Source: Sphingomonas suaedae (lineage in GTDB: Bacteria > Pseudomonadota > Alphaproteobacteria > Sphingomonadales > Sphingomonadaceae). From it: DNA of 64,000 bases. The DNA is taken from NCBI RefSeq assembly GCF_007833215.1, contig NZ_CP042239.1, positions 3,532,001 to 3,596,000 on the forward strand. The letters run 5' to 3'. The translations under genes were made by a program, and so were the position numbers. The stretch's first letter is position 1; the number at the start of each line of letters is the position of its first letter. Below are positions 44,927 to 52,976 of the stretch, piece by piece. The notes below the pieces were generated by a model. It was not told the origin of the DNA. It made no database searches and saw nothing but the letters and a program-made list of their open reading frames with translations.

Positions 44927-46546
44927 GTGCGGATAGGGGTCGATGTCGGTGGAACGAACACCGACGCCGTGCTGATGGACGGACGGGCGATTCTCGCCTG
45001 GACCAAACAGCCGACCAGCGCGGATGTCAGCTCGGGCGTGGCCGGTGCGATTCGTACGGTGCTGGGCGATGCAGGGGTCTCCCCCGACCGGATCGGCGCG
45101 GTGATGATCGGCACCACCCATTTCACCAATGCGCTGGTTCAGCGCGACCGGCTCGACCGGGTCGGCGTGCTGCGGCTGGCGAGCCCGTCGGGGGAGGCGC
45201 TGCCGCCACTGACCGGCTGGCCCGACGATCTCGCGCGGCGGATCGGTGGCCATGTCTTTCTGCTGCCCGGGGGCTATGAGGTCGATGGACGGGAAATCGC
45301 GCCGTTCGATGCGGACAAGGTGCGCGCGGCGGCGGTCGAGTTGAAGGCGCGGGGGATCGGGTCGATCGCAATCACCAGCGCCTTTGCGCCGGTTAATGCC
45401 TCGATGGAGACGCGCGCCGCGGCGATCGTCCGGGAGGTGTATCCGGATGCTGCGGTCACCCTGTCGGGCGCGATCGGGCGGATCGGCTTTATCGAGCGGG
45501 AAAATGCCGCAATCCTCAACGCGGCGCTGACCGGGCTCGCGGCGACCGTGGTCGCCTCGTTCCAGCGCGCACTGGCGGATCTCGGCATCGCCGCGCCGCT
45601 CTATATCTCGCAGAATGACGGCACGCTGATCTCGGCTGAACAGGCGGCGGCATTCCCGGTACTTGCCATCGGATCGGGGCCGACCAATTCGATGCGCGGC
45701 GCCGCCTTTCTCACCGGAATCGAGGACGCGATCGTCATGGATGTCGGCGGGACGACCACCGATATCGGCGTGCTCGCGGGCGGATTTCCGCGCGAATCCT
45801 CGATCGCCGTCGATATCGGCGGGGTGCGGACCAATTTCCGGATGCCCGATATCCTCGCCATCGGCCTTGGCGGCGGAACGCGGGTGCGGCTCGATCCTGC
45901 ATTCTACGCTGCGGACGGGTTTGCGCCCGAGGCGCTCAAGGTCGGGCCGGATTCGGTCGGCTATCGGATCGCGCATGACGCCTTGCTGTTCGGTGGCAAC
46001 ACGCTGACCGCCAGCGATGTCGCGGTCGCGGCCGGGCGCGCGGCGTTCGGCGCGCGGACGAACCTGCCCGACTTCAGCGCAGCGACGCTCGGCGCGATCT
46101 GGGCGCGGTTTCAGGCGATGCTGGAAGAAGCGGTAGACCGGATGAAGACCGCGCGCGGCGACGCGACAGTGCTCGCGGTCGGCGGCGGCAATTTCCTGAT
46201 CGGCGACGCGCTGAAGGGCGCTGCGCGGGTGATCCGCCCGCCCCATGCCGCCGTCGCCAATGCGGTCGGTGCCGCCATTGCCCAGGTCGGTGCCCAGGTC
46301 GAACAGATCGTCGCCTATGACAAGGAACCGCGCGCCACCGCGCTCGCCCGGATGCGCGACGAGGTTACCGCCCGCGTGATCGCGGCGGGCGGCGCGGCGG
46401 ACAGTGTCCGGATTGTGGAAGTGGATGAAGTGTTCCTGAGCTATCTCCCCGGAAAGGCCGCGCAGCTGCGCGTCCGCGCGGTCGGCGACCTTGCCGGCCT
46501 GCCTGTAGAAGAAACCGCCGCGCCTTTGGTCCACCATGCGCATTGA
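44927..46546 (+). CDS. hydantoinase/oxoprolinase-family protein, HyuA-like
   Basis: 539 residues. The ATP-binding ASKHA fold starts with RIGVDVGGTNTDAVLMDG; the second phosphate motif is VMDVGGTTTDIGVLAGG and the adenosine region AVGGGNFLIGDALKG. Family members hydrolyse hydantoins, 5-oxoproline or caprolactam with ATP. GTG at 44927 was chosen as start for AGGAG eight bases upstream. It overlaps the next gene (DUF917) by 11 bases. A HyuB subunit is absent and DUF917 follows instead, an arrangement also known from other bacteria. The 217-bp gap to the divergent LuxR-type regulator holds no gene. Confidence 0.9.
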   Translation: MRIGVDVGGTNTDAVLMDGRAILAWTKQPTSADVSSGVAGAIRTVLGDAGVSPDRIGAVMIGTTHFTNALVQRDRLDRVGVLRLASPSGEALPPLTGWPDDLARRIGGHVFLLPGGYEVDGREIAPFDADKVRAAAVELKARGIGSIAITSAFAPVNASMETRAAAIVREVYPDAAVTLSGAIGRIGFIERENAAILNAALTGLAATVVASFQRALADLGIAAPLYISQNDGTLISAEQAAAFPVLAIGSGPTNSMRGAAFLTGIEDAIVMDVGGTTTDIGVLAGGFPRESSIAVDIGGVRTNFRMPDILAIGLGGGTRVRLDPAFYAADGFAPEALKVGPDSVGYRIAHDALLFGGNTLTASDVAVAAGRAAFGARTNLPDFSAATLGAIWARFQAMLEEAVDRMKTARGDATVLAVGGGNFLIGDALKGAARVIRPPHAAVANAVGAAIAQVGAQVEQIVAYDKEPRATALARMRDEVTARVIAAGGAADSVRIVEVDEVFLSYLPGKAAQLRVRAVGDLAGLPVEETAAPLVHHAH

Positions 46547-47639
46547 CCGCACAGCGCTGACCGATCTCGCCCAGGGCGCGGCCTTTCTCGGTTCCGGGGG
46601 TGGGGGCGATCCCTATTACAGCCTGTTGCTGGGTCAGGCGGAGCTCGCGCGGGTCGAGTCGTTCGAACTGGTCCCGCTCGACAGCCTGGGCGACGACGCG
46701 CTGGTTGTGCCGTGCGGCTGGATCGGCGCCCCGACCGTGTCGGTCGAAAAGCTGCCGAGCGGGCTTGAGGCGCTGGCAGGGCTGAAGCGGCTCGAACGCG
46801 AACTCGGGCGCCCGATCGATGCGGTGCTGCCGATCGAGATCGGCGGCGGCAACGGGCTTGCCCCACTGGTCAGCGCCGCGCGGCTGGGCGTGCCGGTGGT
46901 CGATGCCGACGGCATGGGCCGTGCCTTCCCCGAATCGCAAATGGCGATTTTCAACATTCGTGGCCTCTCCGCCTGTCCCTCGGTGCTGACCGCCGCGTGC
47001 GGCGCGCTTACCGTGATCGAGACCGACGACAATCTGACGCATGAGCGGATCGCGCGTGGGCTGTCGGTCGCACTGGGCGGGATCGCGCATATGGTCGAAT
47101 ATCCGCTCACCGGGCGGGAGGCGAAGGATCATGCGATCGGCGGCAGCGTCTCTGCCGCCATCGCGATCGGTGCGGCGGTGCGGCGCGCGCGTGAGGGTGG
47201 CGACGACCCGTTCGCGGCGCTCTACGCGGCGCTGCGCGACACCAGCCTCTACCCTTATGCGGGCGAATTGTTCGACGGCAAGATCGTCGATCTGGAGCGT
47301 GAGACGCAGGGCGGTTTTTCGGTCGGCCGGGTGGTGATCGAGGGATTTGGCGGCAGCGGTCGAATGGAACTGGTGTTTCAGAACGAAAATCTGATCGCCC
47401 GGCGCGACGGCGATGTTGTCGCGATGGTGCCCGACCTCATCACCGTGATGGACCGCGAAACCGCCGATTCGATCACCACCGAACGACTGAAATATGGGCA
47501 GCGCGTCAAGATCGTCGGCGCGGCGGCTCCGGCGATGCTGCGCGAGGCGCGGGCATTGGCACTGGTCGGCCCCGGCGCGTTCGGCTTTACCGACGCCTAT
47601 CGGCCGATCGAGGCACTTAACGGATGGGATCAGGGATGA
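46536..47639 (+). CDS. DUF917 domain protein
   Basis: 367 residues covering the whole DUF917 family length. Signatures are LAQGAAFLGSGGGGDPY at the N-terminus, PIEIGGGNGLAPLVSAARL and PVVDADGMGRAFPESQM in the first half, then a C-terminal domain with RETQGGFSVGRVVIEGFGG. DUF917 proteins co-occur with HyuA-like proteins and permeases and probably form the second part of a cyclic-amide hydrolase; no activity can be read from the sequence. Overlaps of 11 bp upstream and 4 bp downstream show strict coupling. Confidence 0.88.
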   Translation: MRIDRTALTDLAQGAAFLGSGGGGDPYYSLLLGQAELARVESFELVPLDSLGDDALVVPCGWIGAPTVSVEKLPSGLEALAGLKRLERELGRPIDAVLPIEIGGGNGLAPLVSAARLGVPVVDADGMGRAFPESQMAIFNIRGLSACPSVLTAACGALTVIETDDNLTHERIARGLSVALGGIAHMVEYPLTGREAKDHAIGGSVSAAIAIGAAVRRAREGGDDPFAALYAALRDTSLYPYAGELFDGKIVDLERETQGGFSVGRVVIEGFGGSGRMELVFQNENLIARRDGDVVAMVPDLITVMDRETADSITTERLKYGQRVKIVGAAAPAMLREARALALVGPGAFGFTDAYRPIEALNGWDQG

Positions 47640-48925
47640 GCCACGACGCACCGGGCGGCGAATATGCCAATGGGCCGCTTCCGGAGCACCTGACCGTGCC
47701 GGGCTGGCGGATCGCGCTGATCATCGCCAGCTTCGCGATCGCACTGCCCAGTTTCCTCAGTTCGGCGCAGATCGCCCTTGCGATCGGCTTCTGGCCGGCG
47801 GTGCTGGTGGCGTTGCTGGCCAGCGCGATCCTGTGCGCCGGTGCCTGTCTCACCGCCTGGGTCAGCGTGCGCACGCGGCTCACCACCTATCTGCTGATCC
47901 AGCGTTCGTTCGGGCAATGGGGCGCGGCGCTGGTCAATATCGTCGTCGCGATCGTCCATTATTGCTGGTTCGGGGTGAACGTGTCCTTTTTCGCGGGTGC
48001 GATGGCTGCGCTGGTGGGGCAGGGCTATGCGATCCCCGGCGACTTTACCGACTTCGTCATTGCGGGCAGCGTGCTGATGACGGTCTCGACCATCTTCGGC
48101 TTTCGCGCGCTCGACCGGCTGGCGCTGATCGCGGTGCCGCTGCTCGCGGTGATCCTGGGCGCGGTCGCATGGATCATGGTGCGCCAGAACGGCATCGTGC
48201 TTGCGCCCGCCGCAGTGCCGCCCGAACCGATGAGTTTCGGCATCGCGCTTTCGGCGCTGGTCGGCGGCAACATGCTGATCGTCGCGGCGATGCCCGACCT
48301 GTCGCGCTACATCCGCACCGCACGCAGCGCCGCGGTCGGCATGATCCTGTCCTTCCCGGTGGCGACGCCGCTGCTGATGATCGCCTCCGCGCTTCCCGTG
48401 CTGGCCACGGGAGAGGTCGATATCATGAAGCTGGTGGTCATGTCCGGCTTCGGCCTGCCCGTCCTCCTCATCCTGATCCTGTCGATCTGGACGATCAACG
48501 CGGCGAATCTCTATTCGGCCAGCCTGTCGATGGGCGCGACCTTTCCGCGCGTGCGCGCGTGGATCTTCGTCTGTGCGGGCGGCGCGGTCGGTGGCGGCTT
48601 TGCGCTATGGGGTATCATCGACCGGTTCGTGCCCTTCCTGATCTTCCTCGCGATCATCATCCCGCCGATCGCCGCGATCTATGTCATCGATGCGTTCATC
48701 GCCTTTCGCCGCGCCGATCCCGCAGAGTCGATCGCAAGATTGCCCGCGATCCGCTGGCCCGCGACATTGGTGTGGCTCGGCTCGATCGCGGTTGCGCTGG
48801 CGGCCGAGCGGATGGGCCTGACACTCACCACCGTGCCGATGATCGACGCCACCATCCTCGCGACCCTCTCCTACCTTGCCGTGATTCGGTTCGTGCCGAC
48901 GGTTATTGATAGTGACTCGCAATAA
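47636..48925 (+). CDS. NCS1-family permease (cytosine/hydantoin-like)
   Basis: 429 residues with about twelve hydrophobic helices. The N-terminal segment EHLTVPGWRIALIIASFAIALP and the helix-1/2 region resemble the CodB/Mhp1 family of nucleobase-cation symporters; further signatures are ITTYLLIQRSFGQW-like and LVGGNMLIVAAMPDLSRYI. It would import the cyclic substrate of the HyuA/DUF917 pair. The ATGA overlap with DUF917 shows it is the third gene of the operon. The final codons carry an inverted repeat that may be a control site of the next unit. Confidence 0.87.
   Translation: MSHDAPGGEYANGPLPEHLTVPGWRIALIIASFAIALPSFLSSAQIALAIGFWPAVLVALLASAILCAGACLTAWVSVRTRLTTYLLIQRSFGQWGAALVNIVVAIVHYCWFGVNVSFFAGAMAALVGQGYAIPGDFTDFVIAGSVLMTVSTIFGFRALDRLALIAVPLLAVILGAVAWIMVRQNGIVLAPAAVPPEPMSFGIALSALVGGNMLIVAAMPDLSRYIRTARSAAVGMILSFPVATPLLMIASALPVLATGEVDIMKLVVMSGFGLPVLLILILSIWTINAANLYSASLSMGATFPRVRAWIFVCAGGAVGGGFALWGIIDRFVPFLIFLAIIIPPIAAIYVIDAFIAFRRADPAESIARLPAIRWPATLVWLGSIAVALAAERMGLTLTTVPMIDATILATLSYLAVIRFVPTVIDSDSQ
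48903..48925. promoter_or_regulatory. possible Fur-like operator before the iron module
   Basis: The inverted repeat ttattg (48903-48908) and caataa (48920-48925) surrounds an 11-base centre. Read on the minus strand, ttgcgagtcactatcaat loosely resembles Fur boxes. It covers the last codons of the permease and lies 43 bp before the DUF3649 gene. Weak evidence. Confidence 0.3.
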
Positions 48926-48967
48926 ATGACGCGCTATCGGCCTCGCGACGGTGAATGGAGGCGGGCG

Positions 48968-49264
48968 ATGGCTGGAACGAACGGATCGGGGGCTTGGCGA
49001 CGCAGGGGGGACCTGCTGCTCCGTATCCTGGTCGCATTGCCGATCGGCTATGGCGTCGCGACGCTTTGGGCGATGGCGCTTTCCATCACCCTGCCGATAC
49101 CCGTTTCCGACGCGGTGACGACGGGAATGCTGGTCGCCTTCGTCATCTGCGCCGTCGTGGCGATGTGGGCGTTCGCGGCGCGCAGCGGGCTGCGGGCGCT
49201 GCTGGTTGTCGTCGGTGCAGGCGCCGTCGCGGGATTGATCCTGTGGCTGGGCCGCGCCGTATGA
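48968..49264 (+). CDS. small membrane protein, DUF3649-like
   Basis: 98 residues with three hydrophobic segments (LLRILVALPIGYGVATLWAM, AVTTGMLVAFVICAVVAMWA and LLVVVGAGAVAGLILWLG). The pattern resembles DUF3649, small inner-membrane proteins found next to PepSY proteins in iron-uptake loci. The start at 48968 was chosen for GGAGG six bases upstream; ATG 48926, directly after the permease stop, is the longer option. It overlaps the PepSY gene by four bases. Confidence 0.7.
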   Translation: MAGTNGSGAWRRRGDLLLRILVALPIGYGVATLWAMALSITLPIPVSDAVTTGMLVAFVICAVVAMWAFAARSGLRALLVVVGAGAVAGLILWLGRAV

Positions 49265-50850
49265 GTGAATTGGGCGACAAGGGCTTCCGCCAGTCGCAGG
49301 CGTTTCTGCACACCTGGTCCGGGCTGCTGCTCGGCTGGCTGCTGTTCGCGGTGTTCGTCACCGGCACCATCGCTTTCTATCGCGAAGGGCTGAACCGCTG
49401 GATGCGCCCCGAATTGCCCCCGGTGACCCAGCCGGCACAGGTGCTGGCCGGAGCGCAGCGTTACCTCGCCGCAACCGCCCCCGATGCCAAAAGCTGGTTC
49501 ATCACCCTGCCCAGCACCACGACACAAGGCGCGCTGGTCTCCTGGAGACCGCAGCCGGTGGAGGGGGAAACTCCGCGCCGGGGGGGCCGCGTGACGATCG
49601 ATGCGAACGGCCACCCCGCCATGGCGCGCGAGACGCGCGGGGGTGAGTTCTTCTACCGCTTCCATTTCGACCTGTATTACATGCCTGCGCTCTGGGCGCG
49701 CTGGCTCGTCGGCATCGCCGCGCTATTCATGCTGGTCGCGATCCTGTCGGGCGTGGTGACGCACAAAAAGATCTTCCGCGACTTCTTCGCGCTGCGGCGG
49801 GGGCGGGGCCAGCGGTCCTGGCTCGACGGCCACAATGCGACGGCGGTGCTCGGCCTGCCCTTCCATCTGATGATTACCTATACCGGCCTCGTCACGCTGA
49901 TGGTGACATTGCTGCCCTGGGCCACGCTCGCGGCCTATTCGGACGATGGCGAGGCCTATTACGATACCCTCTATCCGGCGGGTGTTCAGGCGGAGCGGAC
50001 GGGCCGTCCGGCGCCCTTGGTCGATCTGACCGCGATCCTGCGCGACGCGGAGGGACGGCTGGGCGGCGCGGCGGGCTATATGGAGGTGATCGAGCCGGGC
50101 GATGCGGGCGCAAAGGTCCGCGTACTGCGATCGGGGGCGACGATGCTGTCTTCGCGCACCCCGCGCATGACCTATGACGGCGCGACCGGAAAACCGGTCT
50201 GGATCGCCCCGCCCCAGGGTGCCGGATCGGCCACGGCGGGAGCGATGATCGGGGTCCATGCCGGGCGTTTCGCGAATGACTGGCTGCGCTTCATCTATTT
50301 CCTGTGCGGCGTCGCCGGATGCGTGATGGTCGCGAGCGGGCTGGTGATGTGGACGGTCAAGCGGCGCGAAAAACTGCCCGACCCCACCCGGCCGCATTTC
50401 GGGTTTCGCGTGGTCGAGCGGCTGAATGTCGCGGCGATCGGTGGACTTCCGCTCGGGATCGCGACGATGTTCTGGGCGAACCGGTTGCTGCCGGTCGGCA
50501 TGGCGGGGCGGGCCGAATGGGAAATCCATTGCCTGTTCATCGCCTGGGGCGCGGCATCGGTGCTTGCGCTGGTGCGAAGGCCGCAGGCGAATTGGGTTGC
50601 GCTGTTTGCGCTGACCGGCGTGCTGCTGCTGGCCCTGCCGCTCTACAACCTGGTTGCGACCCCCGCTGGCGTGGTCGCGACGCTCGGCCGGGGTGACGGG
50701 ACACTCGCCGGGATCGACCTGGCGTTGCTGGTGTTCGGCGTCGCGTTTCTCGCCATTGCGCGGCGCGTGGCGCGGCATCGTGCCGTGCCCTCCCGCGTCC
50801 GGCGTTGTATCGATACGAGTTCCGAACTGGCAATGGAGCCTGCCGAATGA
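49261..50850 (+). CDS. PepSY-associated membrane protein, possible siderophore-iron reductase
   Basis: 529 residues. The N-terminal QAFLHTWSGLLLGWLLFAVF helix, the periplasmic PepSY domain, and the helix pairs around ALWARWLVGIAALFMLVAILSGV, GLPFHLMITYTGLVTLMVTL and FIYFLCGVAGCVMVASGLVM match PepSY_TM (PiuB/FpvG-like) inner-membrane proteins. Histidines within the helices could bind haem. FpvG of Pseudomonas releases iron from pyoverdine by reduction; by family and context the same is inferred here. The ATGA overlaps at both ends place it in a tightly coupled operon. Confidence 0.85.
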   Translation: MSELGDKGFRQSQAFLHTWSGLLLGWLLFAVFVTGTIAFYREGLNRWMRPELPPVTQPAQVLAGAQRYLAATAPDAKSWFITLPSTTTQGALVSWRPQPVEGETPRRGGRVTIDANGHPAMARETRGGEFFYRFHFDLYYMPALWARWLVGIAALFMLVAILSGVVTHKKIFRDFFALRRGRGQRSWLDGHNATAVLGLPFHLMITYTGLVTLMVTLLPWATLAAYSDDGEAYYDTLYPAGVQAERTGRPAPLVDLTAILRDAEGRLGGAAGYMEVIEPGDAGAKVRVLRSGATMLSSRTPRMTYDGATGKPVWIAPPQGAGSATAGAMIGVHAGRFANDWLRFIYFLCGVAGCVMVASGLVMWTVKRREKLPDPTRPHFGFRVVERLNVAAIGGLPLGIATMFWANRLLPVGMAGRAEWEIHCLFIAWGAASVLALVRRPQANWVALFALTGVLLLALPLYNLVATPAGVVATLGRGDGTLAGIDLALLVFGVAFLAIARRVARHRAVPSRVRRCIDTSSELAMEPAE

Positions 50851-51143
50851 CCGCGCTGTCGTTGCTGCTGGCCGTGTTGGCCTTCGCGTTGTTCGGACTG
50901 GCGACGCCCGACCATCATCGTAAGCGTATCGGTCGCGCGCTCGTCCCCGCCATCGCACGTCGGATGCGGATCGCCGCATGGGGGGCGCTCATCTTCTCCT
51001 TCCCGCCCGCGATCCTCGCGCAAGGATGGGTGTTCGGGCCAATATTATGGGTAGGCCTGTTGATGTTGGGGGCCGGATCGGTGTTCCTGATCCTGAACCT
51101 CGCGCCTGCACGGGACGGGGCTAATCGAAGGAGGGCAGGATGA
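50847..51143 (+). CDS. small membrane protein, DUF3325-like
   Basis: 98 residues with three hydrophobic helices (LSLLLAVLAFALFGLAT, WGALIFSFPPAILAQGWVFG and WVGLLMLGAGSVFLILNL) and a basic loop PDHHRKRIGRA. This matches DUF3325 proteins, usual neighbours of PepSY reductases. It starts inside the PepSY stop and ends over the DUF4198 start. Function unknown; probably an accessory subunit of the reductase. Confidence 0.75.
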   Translation: MTALSLLLAVLAFALFGLATPDHHRKRIGRALVPAIARRMRIAAWGALIFSFPPAILAQGWVFGPILWVGLLMLGAGSVFLILNLAPARDGANRRRAG

Positions 51144-51772
51144 TGCGTTATTGGATCGCGGCACTGGCAATCGCGTTGACCGCTACCAACGCGCAGGCGC
51201 ATGAACTCTGGGCAGAACGCGGCGCCAACGACAAGCTCCAGGTCTGGCTCGGCGAACCTGAAAAGCCGATCCCGGCTGGTGGCGATCCCGCCTTTCCGTC
51301 GCTCAAATCGCCCAACCTCGTCCCCGCCGCCACCGTCCCGCAGACGCGTGGCCCTGGTTATATCGAGATGGACGTGCCCCCCGGCGACGTGCGGCTTTGG
51401 GACGACAATATCTTCGCGCCCTGGGACGAAGACGGCAAGAAGGCGGGCGGGGTCTATTATGCGCGCAGCGGGCGGAGCGAAACCCGGGCGCTGATGCCGT
51501 TCGAGATCGTTCCTGTGACGGCGGGCGGCACGCGCTTCACGGTGATCTTCGACGGCAAGCCGGTGGCGAAACAGGCGGTGACGCTCGTCTCGCCCGATCG
51601 CTGGATGCTGGCGCTTGAGACCGACGCGCAAGGTCAGGTGGAACTCCCGTTGCGCGAAAAGGGCCGCTACATCGTCAAGGCCGAGATGAAGGAAGAGGGC
51701 GACTTCACTTTGTCTTCGGGCGACGTCCAGATCGTCAGCCGGATCACCACCACCAGCTTCGTGGTGCCGTAA
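51140..51772 (+). CDS. periplasmic DUF4198-like protein
   Basis: 210 residues. The signal peptide ends TNAQAHELW, which leaves a mature N-terminal histidine, a common feature of DUF4198 proteins that bind metals. The body is a beta-rich, cohesin-like fold with VTAGGTRFTVIFDGKPVAKQ and LREKGRYIVKAEM. Homologues near PepSY reductases (FpvJ-like in pyoverdine recycling) and in nickel or iron uptake suggest a periplasmic metal-handling role. Tandem ATGs at 51140 and 51143 both fit the AAGGAGG upstream. Confidence 0.75.
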   Translation: MMRYWIAALAIALTATNAQAHELWAERGANDKLQVWLGEPEKPIPAGGDPAFPSLKSPNLVPAATVPQTRGPGYIEMDVPPGDVRLWDDNIFAPWDEDGKKAGGVYYARSGRSETRALMPFEIVPVTAGGTRFTVIFDGKPVAKQAVTLVSPDRWMLALETDAQGQVELPLREKGRYIVKAEMKEEGDFTLSSGDVQIVSRITTTSFVVP

Positions 51773-51780
51773 ATTATACC

Positions 51781-51856
51781 CATTCCGGGGGCCGCATTGG
51801 TCCCCGGCATTTCCACAAAGTGGAGGTTCTGCGGTCCACCTCAGTCAGCCAGAACC
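51781..51856 (+). other. hairpin-rich leader before the second PepSY gene
   Basis: The 90-bp gap holds a ccgggg...ccccgg stem (51785-51806) and a second stem, ggttctg (51825-51831) with cagaacc (51850-51856), ending six bases before the next ATG. The second could mask the ribosome-binding region. No U-run is present, so a terminator is unlikely. Confidence 0.35.
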
Positions 51857-51862
51857 GCTGGT

Positions 51863-52939
51863 ATGACCGCAACCGTTCCTGCGCCGACGCTGCGTCGGAC
51901 CGTCCTGAAGCTCCACCGCTGGCTCAGCCTGGGTGCGGCGGTGTTCTGGTTGCTTCAGGCGCTGACCGGTGTGCTGATCGTCTTCCACTGGGAAATCACC
52001 GATGCGGGCATCTCCTCGCTGCATCGACCGACCGATCTCGTCGCGATCGAGCGGCGCATCGACGCGCTGGTCCCCGACGGAGGCAAGGTCGCGTCGATCT
52101 GGACCGCTGCCGGGGCGCCGGACCGCTATAATGTTTATTATGAGGACGCCGACGGGACCAGCGCGTCGGCGCGGATCGCGGGCGACGGGACCGTCCTGCA
52201 TGTGCCGAAGCCCGATGAGGAAAGCCTGATGGGCTTCCTGGTCGGCTTCCATCACGATCTGCTCGGGGCATGGGGCAGCTGGATCGTGTCGATCAGCGGG
52301 CTGCTGCTCTGCACCAACCTGATCCTCGGCATCGCCGCCGCCTGGCCGAGGCGCGGAACATGGGGTCGCGCGCTGCGCCCCGCGACGCGCGGGCCGACGG
52401 CGGCGCGGCTCTATAGCTGGCACCGCGCGCTCGGCCTGTGGGTCGGCATCCCCGCGCTCGTCATCGCCGCGACCGGAACGATGCTGAAATTCGAGGACGG
52501 CATGGGCGAACTGGTCGGCGCGACCCCGGTGTCGATGCCCGCCGTCGCGCCGTCGGGCGCGCCGATCGGCTTCGCTGCGGCGGCGCAGGCGGGATTGGCT
52601 GCGATCCCCGGCAGCACGCTGACGCAGGTCGCCTGGCCAAAGCCCGACGATGCCACCTGGCGCGTGCGGCTGCGCGCGCCTGACGAACTCCGTCGCGCCT
52701 ATGGCGGCAGCTATGTGCTGGTGGATGCCAATAACGGCGCGGTGCGCGGGATCTTCCCGATCGGCGAGGCGAGCGCGGCGAACCGTTTCATGAGCGCGCT
52801 CTTTCCGATCCATACCGGCGAGGCAGGGGGGCTGGTCGGGCGCCTGCTGTCGATCGCGATCGGGCTTTGGCTGATCACGATGATCGTCGCGGGCGTGCTG
52901 CTCTGGCTCAAACGCCGCAAGCCGCGCCGGGCGGCGTGA
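51863..52939 (+). CDS. PepSY-associated membrane protein, second copy
   Basis: 358 residues. The topology is that of PepSY_TM proteins: LKLHRWLSLGAAVFWLLQAL then GVLIVFH at the N-terminus, a periplasmic part, LLGAWGSWIVSISGLLLCTN, SWHRALGLWVGIPALVIAAT, a second PepSY-like part, and a final LLSIAIGLWLITMIVAGVLL. Conserved histidines occur in the HRW, FHHDLLG and SWHRALG segments. It is likely a second inner-membrane electron-transfer or iron-release component. It lies 90 bp after the DUF4198 gene, behind a hairpin region. The start follows no strong ribosome site. Confidence 0.85.
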   Translation: MTATVPAPTLRRTVLKLHRWLSLGAAVFWLLQALTGVLIVFHWEITDAGISSLHRPTDLVAIERRIDALVPDGGKVASIWTAAGAPDRYNVYYEDADGTSASARIAGDGTVLHVPKPDEESLMGFLVGFHHDLLGAWGSWIVSISGLLLCTNLILGIAAAWPRRGTWGRALRPATRGPTAARLYSWHRALGLWVGIPALVIAATGTMLKFEDGMGELVGATPVSMPAVAPSGAPIGFAAAAQAGLAAIPGSTLTQVAWPKPDDATWRVRLRAPDELRRAYGGSYVLVDANNGAVRGIFPIGEASAANRFMSALFPIHTGEAGGLVGRLLSIAIGLWLITMIVAGVLLWLKRRKPRRAA

Positions 52940-52976
52940 CCGACTGCTGTTTCAACCCGCTTATTGGTGAGTTCCC

